Both the position numbers and the translations under genes were made by a program. Below, in pieces: positions 1 to 7,003 of a stretch of DNA of 10,235 nt. Source of the stretch: Armatimonadota bacterium (GTDB lineage Bacteria; Armatimonadota; HRBIN16); assembly GCA_028275265.1 (NCBI GenBank), contig JAPWUZ010000072.1, forward strand, positions 1-10,235, given 5' to 3'. The first letter of the stretch is position 1, and each line of letters starts with the position of its first letter. The notes under the pieces were generated by a model. It made no database searches, was not told the DNA's origin, and was given only the letters and a program-made list of their open reading frames with translations.

Positions 1-76
1 TTGCACTATATATAGGGTGGAAGCACTGCTGGTTCACTGCTGACACGCCGCAGCTCATTGATTATGGTGTTGATAT

Positions 77-124
77 GAAAAGGTCCCAGGTGCTTGTCCC
101 CCCGCAGGCCTGGGACCGATTTTC
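77..124 (-). terminator. Probable intrinsic terminator after rhaA
   Basis: A perfect 9 bp inverted repeat, GGTCCCAGG at 82-90 and CCTGGGACC at 109-117, encloses an 18 nt loop. It starts 11 bases past the rhaA stop codon. Read on the minus strand, the stem is followed directly by TTTTC, and the A-tract at 78-81 can pair with the T-tract at 120-123 across a 2 nt bulge. The T-run is short, so efficiency is uncertain. The same structure could also slow transcription arriving from the plus strand. It is the natural end of the GT4/ligase/rhaA operon. Confidence 0.65.
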
Positions 125-128
125 ATCT

Positions 129-1403
129 CTATCGCTTCGCCAGCACTTCGCGCTCGTAGCGACGAACCTCTTCCAGCCACGCCGCGCCGGCAGGCACGCC
201 CTGCGTCTCGCAGTAATAATCCCAGACCGCACTGTAGGGCAGGGTCTTCAGTTCCTCCATCAGCGCAAGGCGAGCGGTGCGGTCGCCGGAGGCTTCCAGT
301 TCCTTCAGGGTCTGCGAAGGCTCCAGCAGGGCAATCAGCAGAGCCTTCAGCATCGCCCGCGTGCCGATGACCCAAGCGGCAACCCGGTTGATGCTGGCGT
401 CGAAGTAGTCCAGCCCGATATGCACGCGGTTCAGTGCCTCTCCGCGCACAATCTCCTCGGCGATGGAGCGTGTCTCGTCGTTCAGAATCACCACGTGGTC
501 GCTGTCCCAGCGGATGCCGCGACTGACGTGCAGCAGAATCTCCGGCAGGAACAGCAATACGGCCGAAATCTTGTCCGCAATCTGCTCGGTGGGATGGAAG
601 TGCCCCGTATCGATGCATATCAGCAGGTTGTGCTTGACTGCATAGGGCAGGTAGAACTCCCAGGAGCCGGCGACATACGACTCGGAGCCGATGCCGAACA
701 GTTTGGACTCCACGGCGTCTTTGACGTACTGCCTGTCCAGCGGCTCCCTGTAGATGGCATCCAGCGACTCTTTCAGCCTCTGGCGCGGCGCCCATCGGTC
801 GGCGGGCAGGTCCTTTTCGCCATCCGGTATCCAGAGGTTATGGATACAGGCACTACCCTGCGCTTTGCCCATTGCCTCGGCGATTTTGCGGCAGGCGATG
901 GCGTGTTCCACCCAGAACTGTCGCACGCCGCTATCTGGGCTTGCCAGCGTCCAGCCATCGCTTGCCAGCGGGTGCGCAAAGAAGGTTCCGTTAAAGTCCA
1001 GAGGGATGCCGTGCTGGGTAGACCAGTCTATCCAGCTCTGAAAGTGTTTGGGTTGAAGCTGGTTGCGCTCCACCTTTTCGGGATAGTCCACGTAGAAGGC
1101 ATGAAGGTTCAGCCGATGCCTGCCGGGGATGAGACTGTACGCCTTCAACAGGTCGGCGCGCAGTTCGTCGGGCGTGCGGGCTTTGCCGGGGTAGTTGCCG
1201 GTAACCGCCAGTCCCCCGCCCAGCTCTCCTTCAGGGTTCTCGAAGCCACCCACGTCGTCCCCCTGCCAGCAGTGGAGGGAGATAGAAATGCCTTTCATCT
1301 GCTCCAAGACGCGGTCGGTGTCGACTCCGTATGCGGCGTACACCTCCTTCGCGTGCTGATAATGATGCTCAATCGCCTTGCTGTCCAGTTTGGGCGTGGT
1401 CAT
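129..1403 (-). CDS. rhaA: L-rhamnose isomerase
   Basis: Predicted to catalyse the Mn2+-dependent interconversion of L-rhamnose and L-rhamnulose (EC 5.3.1.14), the first cytoplasmic step of rhamnose breakdown. Enzymes of this family also isomerise other aldoses. The 424 aa product matches the E. coli-type enzyme (about 419 aa) along its whole length. Recognisable blocks are HCWQGDDVGGFENPEG (44-59), TGNYPGKAR (68-76), DAVESKLFGIGSESY (229-243), IDTGHFHPTE (264-273), HVSRGIRWDSDHVV (292-305) and GLDYFDASINR (330-340). Likely metal ligands are E241, D265, H292, D300, D302 and D332. The ATG at 1403 is supported by AAGGAGG at 1412-1418, with 8 nt between GGAGG and the ATG. The start lies inside the preceding ligase gene, giving a 35 bp overlap and probable translational coupling. 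No rhamnulokinase or rhamnulose-1-phosphate aldolase gene is adjacent in the window, and a terminator follows. The function is very secure; the pathway role here is less so. Confidence 0.97.
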   Translation of the reverse strand: MTTPKLDSKAIEHHYQHAKEVYAAYGVDTDRVLEQMKGISISLHCWQGDDVGGFENPEGELGGGLAVTGNYPGKARTPDELRADLLKAYSLIPGRHRLNLHAFYVDYPEKVERNQLQPKHFQSWIDWSTQHGIPLDFNGTFFAHPLASDGWTLASPDSGVRQFWVEHAIACRKIAEAMGKAQGSACIHNLWIPDGEKDLPADRWAPRQRLKESLDAIYREPLDRQYVKDAVESKLFGIGSESYVAGSWEFYLPYAVKHNLLICIDTGHFHPTEQIADKISAVLLFLPEILLHVSRGIRWDSDHVVILNDETRSIAEEIVRGEALNRVHIGLDYFDASINRVAAWVIGTRAMLKALLIALLEPSQTLKELEASGDRTARLALMEELKTLPYSAVWDYYCETQGVPAGAAWLEEVRRYEREVLAKR

Positions 1404-2742
1404 CTTGCGTGCCTCCTTCGTTGTTCCATTTGCGGATAATGAATGGGACTTTATTCTGCGCCGTGCGCACCAGATCCTGAACCACTTCGACCTCCACCTG
1501 CATCTCGGCGGGCAGTTTCAGAGCAGCGTTATGCAGGATTTGCTGGCGGTCCTGCTCGTTGAACCCCTCGGCGGCCACGACGAGAATACGCACGCGATAC
1601 GGCGATTCTTGAATCACCTGCATCCGCACCACATGCTCCACGTCGCGCGGGATGTGGTTGATGCCTATCAGGTGTGCCCCATCGGGCGACACGAGGTAGT
1701 CACCCTGTCTGCCGAGCACTCCGCCGAAGGGTTCCACCCCATAGCAAATCGCCTCAATCTGAGATGTCGAGAGTCCCTTCGGGAGGCGGATCAGGTCTCC
1801 CGTGCGATAGCGAACCAGAGGCATTTTCAGGTTCCACAGATTGGTGCCCACGATTTCGTAAAGCACCGCGTCTTCCTCTTCCTCCGAAGGGATCAGCTCC
1901 ACGAAGGCGTAGCCCGCCAGAAACCGGTACTCTTCCTCCCGAAAACTATAGGCGAACGCCACCCGCTCTGCCTGTCCATAATAGTCTACGAGCTCCGCCC
2001 CCAGCACCTCCTGCGCCAGCCGCCGGGTTTGCGGCGTGAGTGTCTCGGAAGAGGTCACGACCAGAGGAATGTGCAGACATCTTCCCGACTCCTGTAGCAA
2101 CCGGCACAGCGACTCCAGCGAGGTGGGATACGCCATCAAGCACTCGGGTGCAAACGCGGTCAGCGCGCTGTGGTAAGCCTCTATCGTCTGCGGGCTCAGA
2201 TGGTTCGAGGACATGACCATACGCTGCCCACCAGCCACGAACTTCCAGAAAGGCGGCTGCCTGTCGGTGGGGTCTTTGATGTTCTCTCCTCGAAGCACCG
2301 CAGTACGGGCGGTACGCGGGTTGACGCCCTTTGCCAGCATCAGGCGGTCGATACTTGCCTGCTCTACGCATACCGACTGGAATGAGCGATACAGCTTTAA
2401 GGGCAGACCGGTCGTGCCGCTGGTGCTGGCGGGGCTGCTAAGCCATACCGGCGGCAGCACGAACGCCAGAGGGTCATCGCGCACGAGTGATTTCTCCAGA
2501 AAAGGCCATGCGGCGATGTCTTCTCCTGCGCCTACCTGTCTTCCGTAGCGTGTGCGGGAAGCTGCTTGCAGCACCGTTTTCAGATGCGCTTTGGTGAATC
2601 GCCGTCTTTCTTCCAGCGTCGCGCCGTCGAGGTGATTCAGCACACGCAGTGCGTCGGGATAAAAGAGGGGATTGCGTCGCAGCAACACGTCGCCAAGGGA
2701 CAGGCTTTTCAGCTTTGCCGCAAGGCTCTTGACCACACTCAT
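1369..2742 (-). CDS. Adenylate-forming enzyme, phenylacetate-CoA ligase / CapK-like
   Basis: A member of the ANL superfamily (acyl-AMP forming), closest in type to the PaaK/CapK/coenzyme F390 synthetase-like group. These enzymes activate a carboxylate with ATP and usually pass it to CoA or another acceptor; the substrate cannot be read from the sequence. The 457 aa product shows the phosphate-binding loop STSGTTG (106-112), the A5-like motif YYGQAER (254-260), the ribose/ATP-binding YRTGD (312-316) and a C-terminal NKVPFIIR (430-437) where the catalytic lysine of the family is expected. Length is normal for the family and no transmembrane segment is evident. The ATG at 2742 overlaps the stop of the glycosyltransferase as ATGA, with GGAGG at 2750-2754 seven bases upstream. 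The last roughly 11 codons are shared in another frame with the start of rhaA, so the hydrophilic tail is probably not conserved. Pairing with a GT4 suggests acyl modification in polysaccharide or glycolipid synthesis (inference). Confidence 0.85.
   Translation of the reverse strand: MSVVKSLAAKLKSLSLGDVLLRRNPLFYPDALRVLNHLDGATLEERRRFTKAHLKTVLQAASRTRYGRQVGAGEDIAAWPFLEKSLVRDDPLAFVLPPVWLSSPASTSGTTGLPLKLYRSFQSVCVEQASIDRLMLAKGVNPRTARTAVLRGENIKDPTDRQPPFWKFVAGGQRMVMSSNHLSPQTIEAYHSALTAFAPECLMAYPTSLESLCRLLQESGRCLHIPLVVTSSETLTPQTRRLAQEVLGAELVDYYGQAERVAFAYSFREEEYRFLAGYAFVELIPSEEEEDAVLYEIVGTNLWNLKMPLVRYRTGDLIRLPKGLSTSQIEAICYGVEPFGGVLGRQGDYLVSPDGAHLIGINHIPRDVEHVVRMQVIQESPYRVRILVVAAEGFNEQDRQQILHNAALKLPAEMQVEVEVVQDLVRTAQNKVPFIIRKWNNEGGTQDDHAQTGQQGD
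1412..1418 (-). promoter_or_regulatory. Ribosome binding site of rhaA inside the upstream gene
   Basis: AAGGAGG (reverse complement of 1412-1418) sits 8 nt before the rhaA ATG and lies within the last codons of the ligase gene. It decides the rhaA start and means ribosomes finishing the ligase pass over the rhaA initiation site, so the two are probably translated in a coupled way. Confidence 0.75.
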
Positions 2743-3833
2743 GGCTTGCCCTCCGACAGTACGGCGCGATAGATACCCTCGAGCTTCTCCCAGTAGCGGC
2801 GGATATCCAGATGCTCGACGCTGGCTCGGGCGCTAGCGCCCATTTGTAAGCGCAGCGGTTCATCCTCGATCAGCCGCTGTAAGGCGTTTGCCAACGCAGG
2901 AATATCCTCTGGTGGAACCAGAAAGCCGTTGAAGCCATCCTGCACCACTTCGGGGATGCCTCCCACCGGCGAGGTCACCGCCGGAATGCCCCAGCTCATC
3001 GCCTCCAGAACGCTCATCGGCAAACCCTCGTTCAGGGACGGCAGTACGAAAACGTCCGCGTCGGCGAGGAGGGTATTGCGTTGCTCAGTGTTCACCCAGT
3101 CCAGCACAGTTACCTGCTGTTCCAGACCAAGGGCACTGACTTCACGCCGTACGCTCTCCACATCACCGTCCCCTGCCAGAACGAGATGAGCCCGCTGCCG
3201 CAGCCTGTCCGGCAATGCATGGAACGCCCGCACTGCGCGAATCGGTCCCTTTCTATTCTCCATCCTGCCCAGGAAGAGCAAAGTCACCGTGCGTCTATCG
3301 CGCCGGCTTGGGCATCTCTCGGGCACATTGATGGGATTGGGCAACACAACGATATGCTCGGAGGGGAGCCCTGAGATATTGAGGTAAAACTGTTTCCATC
3401 TTTCAGACACTGCAATCAGAGCGCGGCTCTTCCGGAGCATCGAGACAATCCAGCGCTGTAGCAAGCGCGGCTGTTTTGGGAAAAACTCATGAAACTCCGC
3501 ACCGTGTGCGTGAAGGATGTAAGGTTTGCCAAACCAACGAGCCACGAGCGCAAGCAGGGACTTGCGCCAGGTACTGGCGCGACTGGCGAAGTGGATGTGT
3601 ATGAGGTCAACTCGGCGGGTCAGCAAAAGAAAGTTCAGGCGGGCTATCGCTGTGAGGAACACCACCAGCTTGCGCAGCATCCCCCCATCGCGCATTGTGC
3701 CGATGTGGCGAATGTGTACCCCTCTGGGAGCGTGCGCCAATATCAATTGCTCTACTGAAGCCACCCCACCGCGAACATCCAGCGCTGGTCCCACCATAAT
3801 CACCTTGATGGACTGCTCGTCCGGTGTGTTCAT
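2739..3833 (-). CDS. Family GT4 glycosyltransferase
   Basis: A retaining GT-B fold glycosyltransferase that moves a sugar from a nucleotide-sugar donor to an acceptor at the cytoplasmic side of the membrane, typically in capsule, exopolysaccharide or glycolipid assembly. Donor and acceptor are unknown. The 364 aa product has the N-terminal glycine-rich GGVAS loop (22-26), ILHAHGAEFHEFF (106-118), the linker and start of the C-terminal Rossmann domain FLGRMENRKG (187-196), VLAGDGD (218-224) and the diagnostic EX7E motif with E269 and E277, followed by GIPAVTSPVGGIPEVV (282-297). These fit GT4 closely. A hydrophobic stretch around 55-72 may be a buried helix or a membrane contact rather than a true transmembrane span. 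The ATG at 3833 has no good ribosome binding site at normal spacing: GGGAGGG lies about 17 nt upstream, and a weak promoter ends 6 nt before the ATG, so leaderless translation is possible. It is the first gene of a three-gene operon. Confidence 0.92.
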   Translation of the reverse strand: MNTPDEQSIKVIMVGPALDVRGGVASVEQLILAHAPRGVHIRHIGTMRDGGMLRKLVVFLTAIARLNFLLLTRRVDLIHIHFASRASTWRKSLLALVARWFGKPYILHAHGAEFHEFFPKQPRLLQRWIVSMLRKSRALIAVSERWKQFYLNISGLPSEHIVVLPNPINVPERCPSRRDRRTVTLLFLGRMENRKGPIRAVRAFHALPDRLRQRAHLVLAGDGDVESVRREVSALGLEQQVTVLDWVNTEQRNTLLADADVFVLPSLNEGLPMSVLEAMSWGIPAVTSPVGGIPEVVQDGFNGFLVPPEDIPALANALQRLIEDEPLRLQMGASARASVEHLDIRRYWEKLEGIYRAVLSEGKP

Positions 3834-3839
3834 GCTTCT

Positions 3840-3868
3840 ATTTTGCCATATCCCTCCCGGAACCGCAA
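3840..3868 (-). promoter_or_regulatory. Weak sigma70-like promoter candidate for the GT4 operon
   Basis: On the minus strand TTGCGG (3868-3863) and CAAAAT (3845-3840) are separated by exactly 17 bp. The first box matches 3 of 6 and the second 4 of 6 consensus positions. Transcription would begin at or within a few bases of the GT4 ATG at 3833, giving a leaderless or nearly leaderless mRNA. The match is weak and rests on inspection only. Confidence 0.3.
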
Positions 3869-3949
3869 GCGCTGTTATCCAGGATGTCTCTTCCGGCGTC
3901 GTTTCCTACTGCAAAACAGGTGCTTCTGCCGGGCTGTTACGAACGCAAA

Positions 3950-3961
3950 CCCCACATGGGG
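3950..3961 (-). terminator. Small hairpin after the hydrogenase operon, possible terminator
   Basis: CCCCACATGGGG is a perfect palindrome 30 bp beyond the stop of the protease gene, in the only sizeable gap between the two operons. On the minus strand it is followed by only TTT before GCG, so the T-tract is poor. On the plus strand it is followed by ACACAAAAA. It may be a weak or factor-assisted terminator, or a chance palindrome. Confidence 0.3.
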
Positions 3962-3991
3962 ACACAAAAAGCGCGTCCATCGGAGAACGTG

Positions 3992-4498
3992 CTAACACCG
4001 GGTACCTTCGGCGGCAGGTACTGTTTTCTGCTGCCACTGCCGAAGAATCCGCAGGGTCCGCTGCACCAGTTGGGGCAGTGCCTCCTGCACCGGCTCCGAG
4101 AAACCGATGCGGAAATCGTAGGGGTTCAGCACTTCCATTGCCAGAACGCGGATGTGCTGAGGGAAAGGAATCTGCAGGCGGTGTGCCATCTCCATTACTT
4201 CCGGCAAGCCGGCGTAATGCGGCGAGGGCGCCACCACCTTGCGGAAGTCCTCTGGCGAGAACTCTATCACCGTGCCGGGTGGATAGCGCCCTGTCACCAC
4301 CGAGTCAATCAGCAGCGCGCGCTCGTAGCCCTCCATCAGCTCCAGCAACGCCAGCCCGGCTTCACCCGTTTCCACCACATCGACCGAGCCGTCGACCTGC
4401 CCGGCAATCTGGCGTGCCGCCTCCAACCCCACGCCGTCATCGCCGAGCAGGTCGTTGCCCAAAGCCAGCACCAGAATGCATGCGCTGCGCTCGCTCAT
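3992..4498 (-). CDS. [NiFe]-hydrogenase maturation protease (HycI/HyaD/HoxW family)
   Basis: A cytoplasmic endopeptidase that removes the C-terminal tail of the large subunit once nickel has been inserted, allowing the active site to close. The 168 aa product is normal length for family M52. It starts with the family signature LALGNDLLGDDGVG (11-24). The three nickel-sensing residues equivalent to Glu16, Asp62 and His93 of E. coli HybD appear to be D21, D65 (in LLIDSV) and H94 (in SPHYAGL, 92-98); Asp at the first position is common in the HycI branch. Its ATG overlaps the mvhA stop as ATGA and has no clear Shine-Dalgarno sequence, so it is probably translated by coupling to mvhA. That adjacency makes MvhA its obvious substrate, by cleavage after H483. 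It is the last gene of the hydrogenase operon. Confidence 0.95.
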   Translation of the reverse strand: MSERSACILVLALGNDLLGDDGVGLEAARQIAGQVDGSVDVVETGEAGLALLELMEGYERALLIDSVVTGRYPPGTVIEFSPEDFRKVVAPSPHYAGLPEVMEMAHRLQIPFPQHIRVLAMEVLNPYDFRIGFSEPVQEALPQLVQRTLRILRQWQQKTVPAAEGTRC

Positions 4499-6021
4499 CG
4501 CTTCTGCTGGTGTACCACTTCACCGTGCGCGTTGTAGACGGTCAGTATCAGCGGCATCTGTCCGGGCAGGGAGTGCGTCGCGCAGGCATGACACGGGTCA
4601 TACGCACGGAACGCCATCTCCACCTTGTTCAGCAGCCCATCGGACACCTCGCCGCCGTGTATCAACCCCTTCGCCGCCTTCTCCACGCTCATCGCCATTC
4701 GGGCGGAGTTGTTCTGCGTGGCGACGATGAGGTTCACCTTGCGCAGGATGCCGTCCTCGTTGGTCTCGTAGTGGTGGAACAGCGTACCACGCGGGGCTTC
4801 CACCACACCCACGCCCACCGTCGGACTGGTGGTGGGGATGACGCGCAGGTTCTGGCTGGTGATTTCGGGGTCGTTAATGAGCTCCACGATACGCTCGGCG
4901 GCGTACACCATTTCGATCACGCGCGCCCAGTGGTTCGCCAGCGTGTGGTGTACCGGCTTCTGCCCGAAGGTATTGAAGAACTGTTCGTACGCTTTCTGCG
5001 CTTCGGGTGTCGCCATGCCATCGGACGCGTTCAGCCGTGCCAGAGGCGCCACCGAGTAGATGCCGCTCTCTGCGCCGTCGGTGAAGCCCTTCCAGCCGAC
5101 GCCCTTCAGGTAACAGAACTTGACATAGCTCCAGGGCTCCACGTGCTCGGCAATATAGTCCAAATACGCCTGCGCGGCGAACTTGGCGTACTCTTTCCCA
5201 TCTGGTGAAACCACCCGCACCTTGCCGTCGTAGAAGTTCACACGGTTTTTCTCATCCACCAGCCCCATGTAGTAGGTGCGGTGGGTATAGGTATCCGACG
5301 TGATGAGGTCTACGTACGCCTGGTTCTTCAGCACCACGTCCTGGAACACCTGCAGGGTAAACAGGGCGAAATCAAGGGCGTCCTTCGCCAGCTCCTGGAA
5401 GCGTGGCAGGTCCTCGGGTGCGATGCCCTTCGCAACGCCTCCGGGCAACCCCAACACAGGATGCACGACCTTGCCGCCCAGGTAGGCGATAAACTCGCGC
5501 AGGCGACGGCGCGTGGCAATCACGCGCTTCCCGATATCTACCCCTACCGTCTGGATAACGCCCAGCACGTTGCGCATTTCCGGCGGGGCATCGGGTCCTA
5601 CAATGAAGTCGGGACCGCCCAGCACGTACACGTGCAGTGCATGGTCTTCCAGCATGAAGGTGTTGTACGCCAGCTCGCGGATTTTGCGGGCGGGCGAAGG
5701 CGGCTCTACGCGGTACAGGTCATCCAGTGCTTTGGTTGCCGCCATGTGGTGCGCTGTCGGACATACCCCGCAGATACGGCTGGTAATCTGGGGCATGTCT
5801 TCCGCCGGTCGTCCCAGGGAGAAGACCTCGAAGCCGCGCAGTTCAGGCACCTGGAAGTAGGCTCGTTCCACTTCTCCCTGCTCGTTGAGGAAGATATCGA
5901 TCTTACCGTGACCCTCCAAGCGGGTGATGGGGTCCACGGTGATACGTCGCCTCTGAACGTAATAGGCTTCATTCGCGCGGGTTTGCGCTTCGTTCCATAC
6001 GGTCTGAATGCTCTCGTCCAT
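4495..6021 (-). CDS. mvhA: Group 3c [NiFe]-hydrogenase large subunit (MvhA type)
   Basis: The catalytic subunit that binds the NiFe(CN)2CO centre and oxidises or makes H2 in the cytoplasm. The 508 aa product carries all expected motifs: DPITRLEGHGK (30-40) with the conserved Glu, the N-terminal metal-binding RICGVCPTAHH (82-92; C84, C87) and the C-terminal DPCHACATH (475-483; C477, C480, H483). A 25-residue tail follows H483 and should be removed by the protease encoded next door. The first 24 or so residues before RRITVDPITR form a polar extension that methanogen MvhA proteins generally lack. The ATG at 6021 is well supported by GAGGAGGG at 6029-6036, 8 nt from core to ATG, and no later ATG precedes the first motif. 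The gene starts 13 bp after mvhG and overlaps the protease gene by 4 bp. Group 3c assignment rests on linkage to mvhD and hdrA rather than on a phylogeny; HoxH-type group 3d is the main alternative but lacks its diaphorase genes here. Confidence 0.96.
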   Translation of the reverse strand: MDESIQTVWNEAQTRANEAYYVQRRRITVDPITRLEGHGKIDIFLNEQGEVERAYFQVPELRGFEVFSLGRPAEDMPQITSRICGVCPTAHHMAATKALDDLYRVEPPSPARKIRELAYNTFMLEDHALHVYVLGGPDFIVGPDAPPEMRNVLGVIQTVGVDIGKRVIATRRRLREFIAYLGGKVVHPVLGLPGGVAKGIAPEDLPRFQELAKDALDFALFTLQVFQDVVLKNQAYVDLITSDTYTHRTYYMGLVDEKNRVNFYDGKVRVVSPDGKEYAKFAAQAYLDYIAEHVEPWSYVKFCYLKGVGWKGFTDGAESGIYSVAPLARLNASDGMATPEAQKAYEQFFNTFGQKPVHHTLANHWARVIEMVYAAERIVELINDPEITSQNLRVIPTTSPTVGVGVVEAPRGTLFHHYETNEDGILRKVNLIVATQNNSARMAMSVEKAAKGLIHGGEVSDGLLNKVEMAFRAYDPCHACATHSLPGQMPLILTVYNAHGEVVHQQKR

Positions 6022-6034
6022 TCTTCATCCCTCC

Positions 6035-7003
6035 TCAACGAGTCACTTTCGCGCGCAGTAAGGATTTCGCCAGCGAGTAGCGATAGAAGGTTCCCACCGG
6101 GTCCACAATGCCGTCCAGTATCTTCTCGATGTCCTCCGGCTCGCGGGCATTGACAGAGGACGCCAGTGAGGAGAGTATCTTCGCTCCCTGATCCCGCACA
6201 CGCGAGGTCGGCCCGAAGCATCCCGTGCAGGGCATATTGCCGGAGATACACTGCGCTTCACAACCCGAACGGGTGGCAGGTCCCATGCAGATAATACCCT
6301 GTGCAAGGAAGCAGGTGTTGGGGTCTATCTGCGTCCAGTGCGGGCGTTTGAACTCGTTTATCTTCAGGTCGGTGGGCTTCGTCTCCTTACGCGGGCACTG
6401 GTCGCACAAAGCGGTATCGGGTGCCAGCACCGTGCCTTTCGGCGGCAGGTTGCCCGAAAGCAGGGTCAGCACCGCTTGCTTCAGCAGCTTGGGGGTAGGC
6501 GGACAACCGGGCAGGTAGTAGTCTACCTCTACCACCTGATCCAGGCTCCGCACCAGCCCCCGAAACTCCGGCAAGCTAACCGCCGTGCCGTTGTGCTGAT
6601 GACGAGGCTGCGGTCGTACCCTTTGCTCATTGACCACCGTGGGCGCGTCTTCGTAGACGTAGCGCAGGATTTGCTCCCTGCTGAACTGGTTGGCGAGGCT
6701 CGGAACGCCTCCCGTGTGGGCGCATGAGCCGTAAGCAATCAGGATTTGGCTCTTGCGGCGCAGCAGGTATGCCATCTCCTCCTGCTCGGAGGTGCGGATA
6801 GAGCCGTTGACCATCGTGGCGAGGATGGAGCCATCGGGCATCGCCTCGACGTCTTTGCGCTTGAAATCCATCGCCACGGGCCAGAAGACGATATCCACTG
6901 CCTGCGCGACCTCGAGGATGTCTTCGGCGAGGTCCACGATAGACTCCTCGCACCCTCCGCACGAGGCGCACCAGTAGAACGCGATTTTGGGTTTGTCAGG
7001 CAT
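6035..7003 (-). CDS. mvhG: Group 3c [NiFe]-hydrogenase small subunit (MvhG type)
   Basis: The electron-transfer subunit that carries three iron-sulfur clusters from the NiFe site of MvhA toward MvhD. From the chosen start the protein has 322 aa. It opens with IAFYWCASCGGCEES (7-21), the proximal-cluster motif, continued by YGSCAHTGG and LPGCPPTP. The C-terminal half supplies the cysteines of the medial and distal clusters: CDQCP, NTCFLAQGIICMGP, SGCEAQC and PCTGCFGP. There is no Tat signal peptide or C-terminal membrane anchor, so the enzyme is cytoplasmic. An in-frame ATG at 7057 would add 18 Arg/Trp-rich residues lying inside mvhD and is rejected. The ATG at 7003 has GGAGG at 7013-7017 with a 9 nt spacer and directly precedes the conserved N-terminus. 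It overlaps the mvhD end by 8 bp and is followed by mvhA after 13 bp. Confidence 0.95.
   Translation of the reverse strand: MPDKPKIAFYWCASCGGCEESIVDLAEDILEVAQAVDIVFWPVAMDFKRKDVEAMPDGSILATMVNGSIRTSEQEEMAYLLRRKSQILIAYGSCAHTGGVPSLANQFSREQILRYVYEDAPTVVNEQRVRPQPRHQHNGTAVSLPEFRGLVRSLDQVVEVDYYLPGCPPTPKLLKQAVLTLLSGNLPPKGTVLAPDTALCDQCPRKETKPTDLKINEFKRPHWTQIDPNTCFLAQGIICMGPATRSGCEAQCISGNMPCTGCFGPTSRVRDQGAKILSSLASSVNAREPEDIEKILDGIVDPVGTFYRYSLAKSLLRAKVTR

Noticed and set aside
1..58. Short minus-strand frame from an ATG at 58 running off the left edge
   Set aside because: Only 19 codons are visible, there is no ribosome binding site, and it follows a terminator-like hairpin, so it cannot be supported as a gene.
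75..1439. 454-codon open frame on the plus strand opposite rhaA
   Set aside because: It is antisense to a highly conserved rhaA along its whole length, its translation matches no recognisable family, and long antisense frames are common in GC-rich DNA.
3824..4537. Plus-strand open frame covering the intergenic gap and the antisense of the protease gene
   Set aside because: No ribosome binding site or recognisable motif was seen, and most of it is opposite the conserved protease.
3526..5208. 560-codon open frame on the plus strand across the GT4, intergenic, protease and mvhA region
   Set aside because: It crosses several convincing minus-strand genes, is Pro/Arg/Ser-rich with no domain, and is best explained as a shadow.
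4495..6021. Assignment of the large subunit to NAD-reducing HoxH (group 3d)
   Set aside because: No HoxF/HoxU diaphorase genes are adjacent, whereas mvhD and hdrA directly precede it in the same operon, which fits group 3c.
5281..6153. Plus-strand open frame opposite mvhA and the end of mvhG
   Set aside because: Antisense to conserved hydrogenase motifs; no family resemblance.
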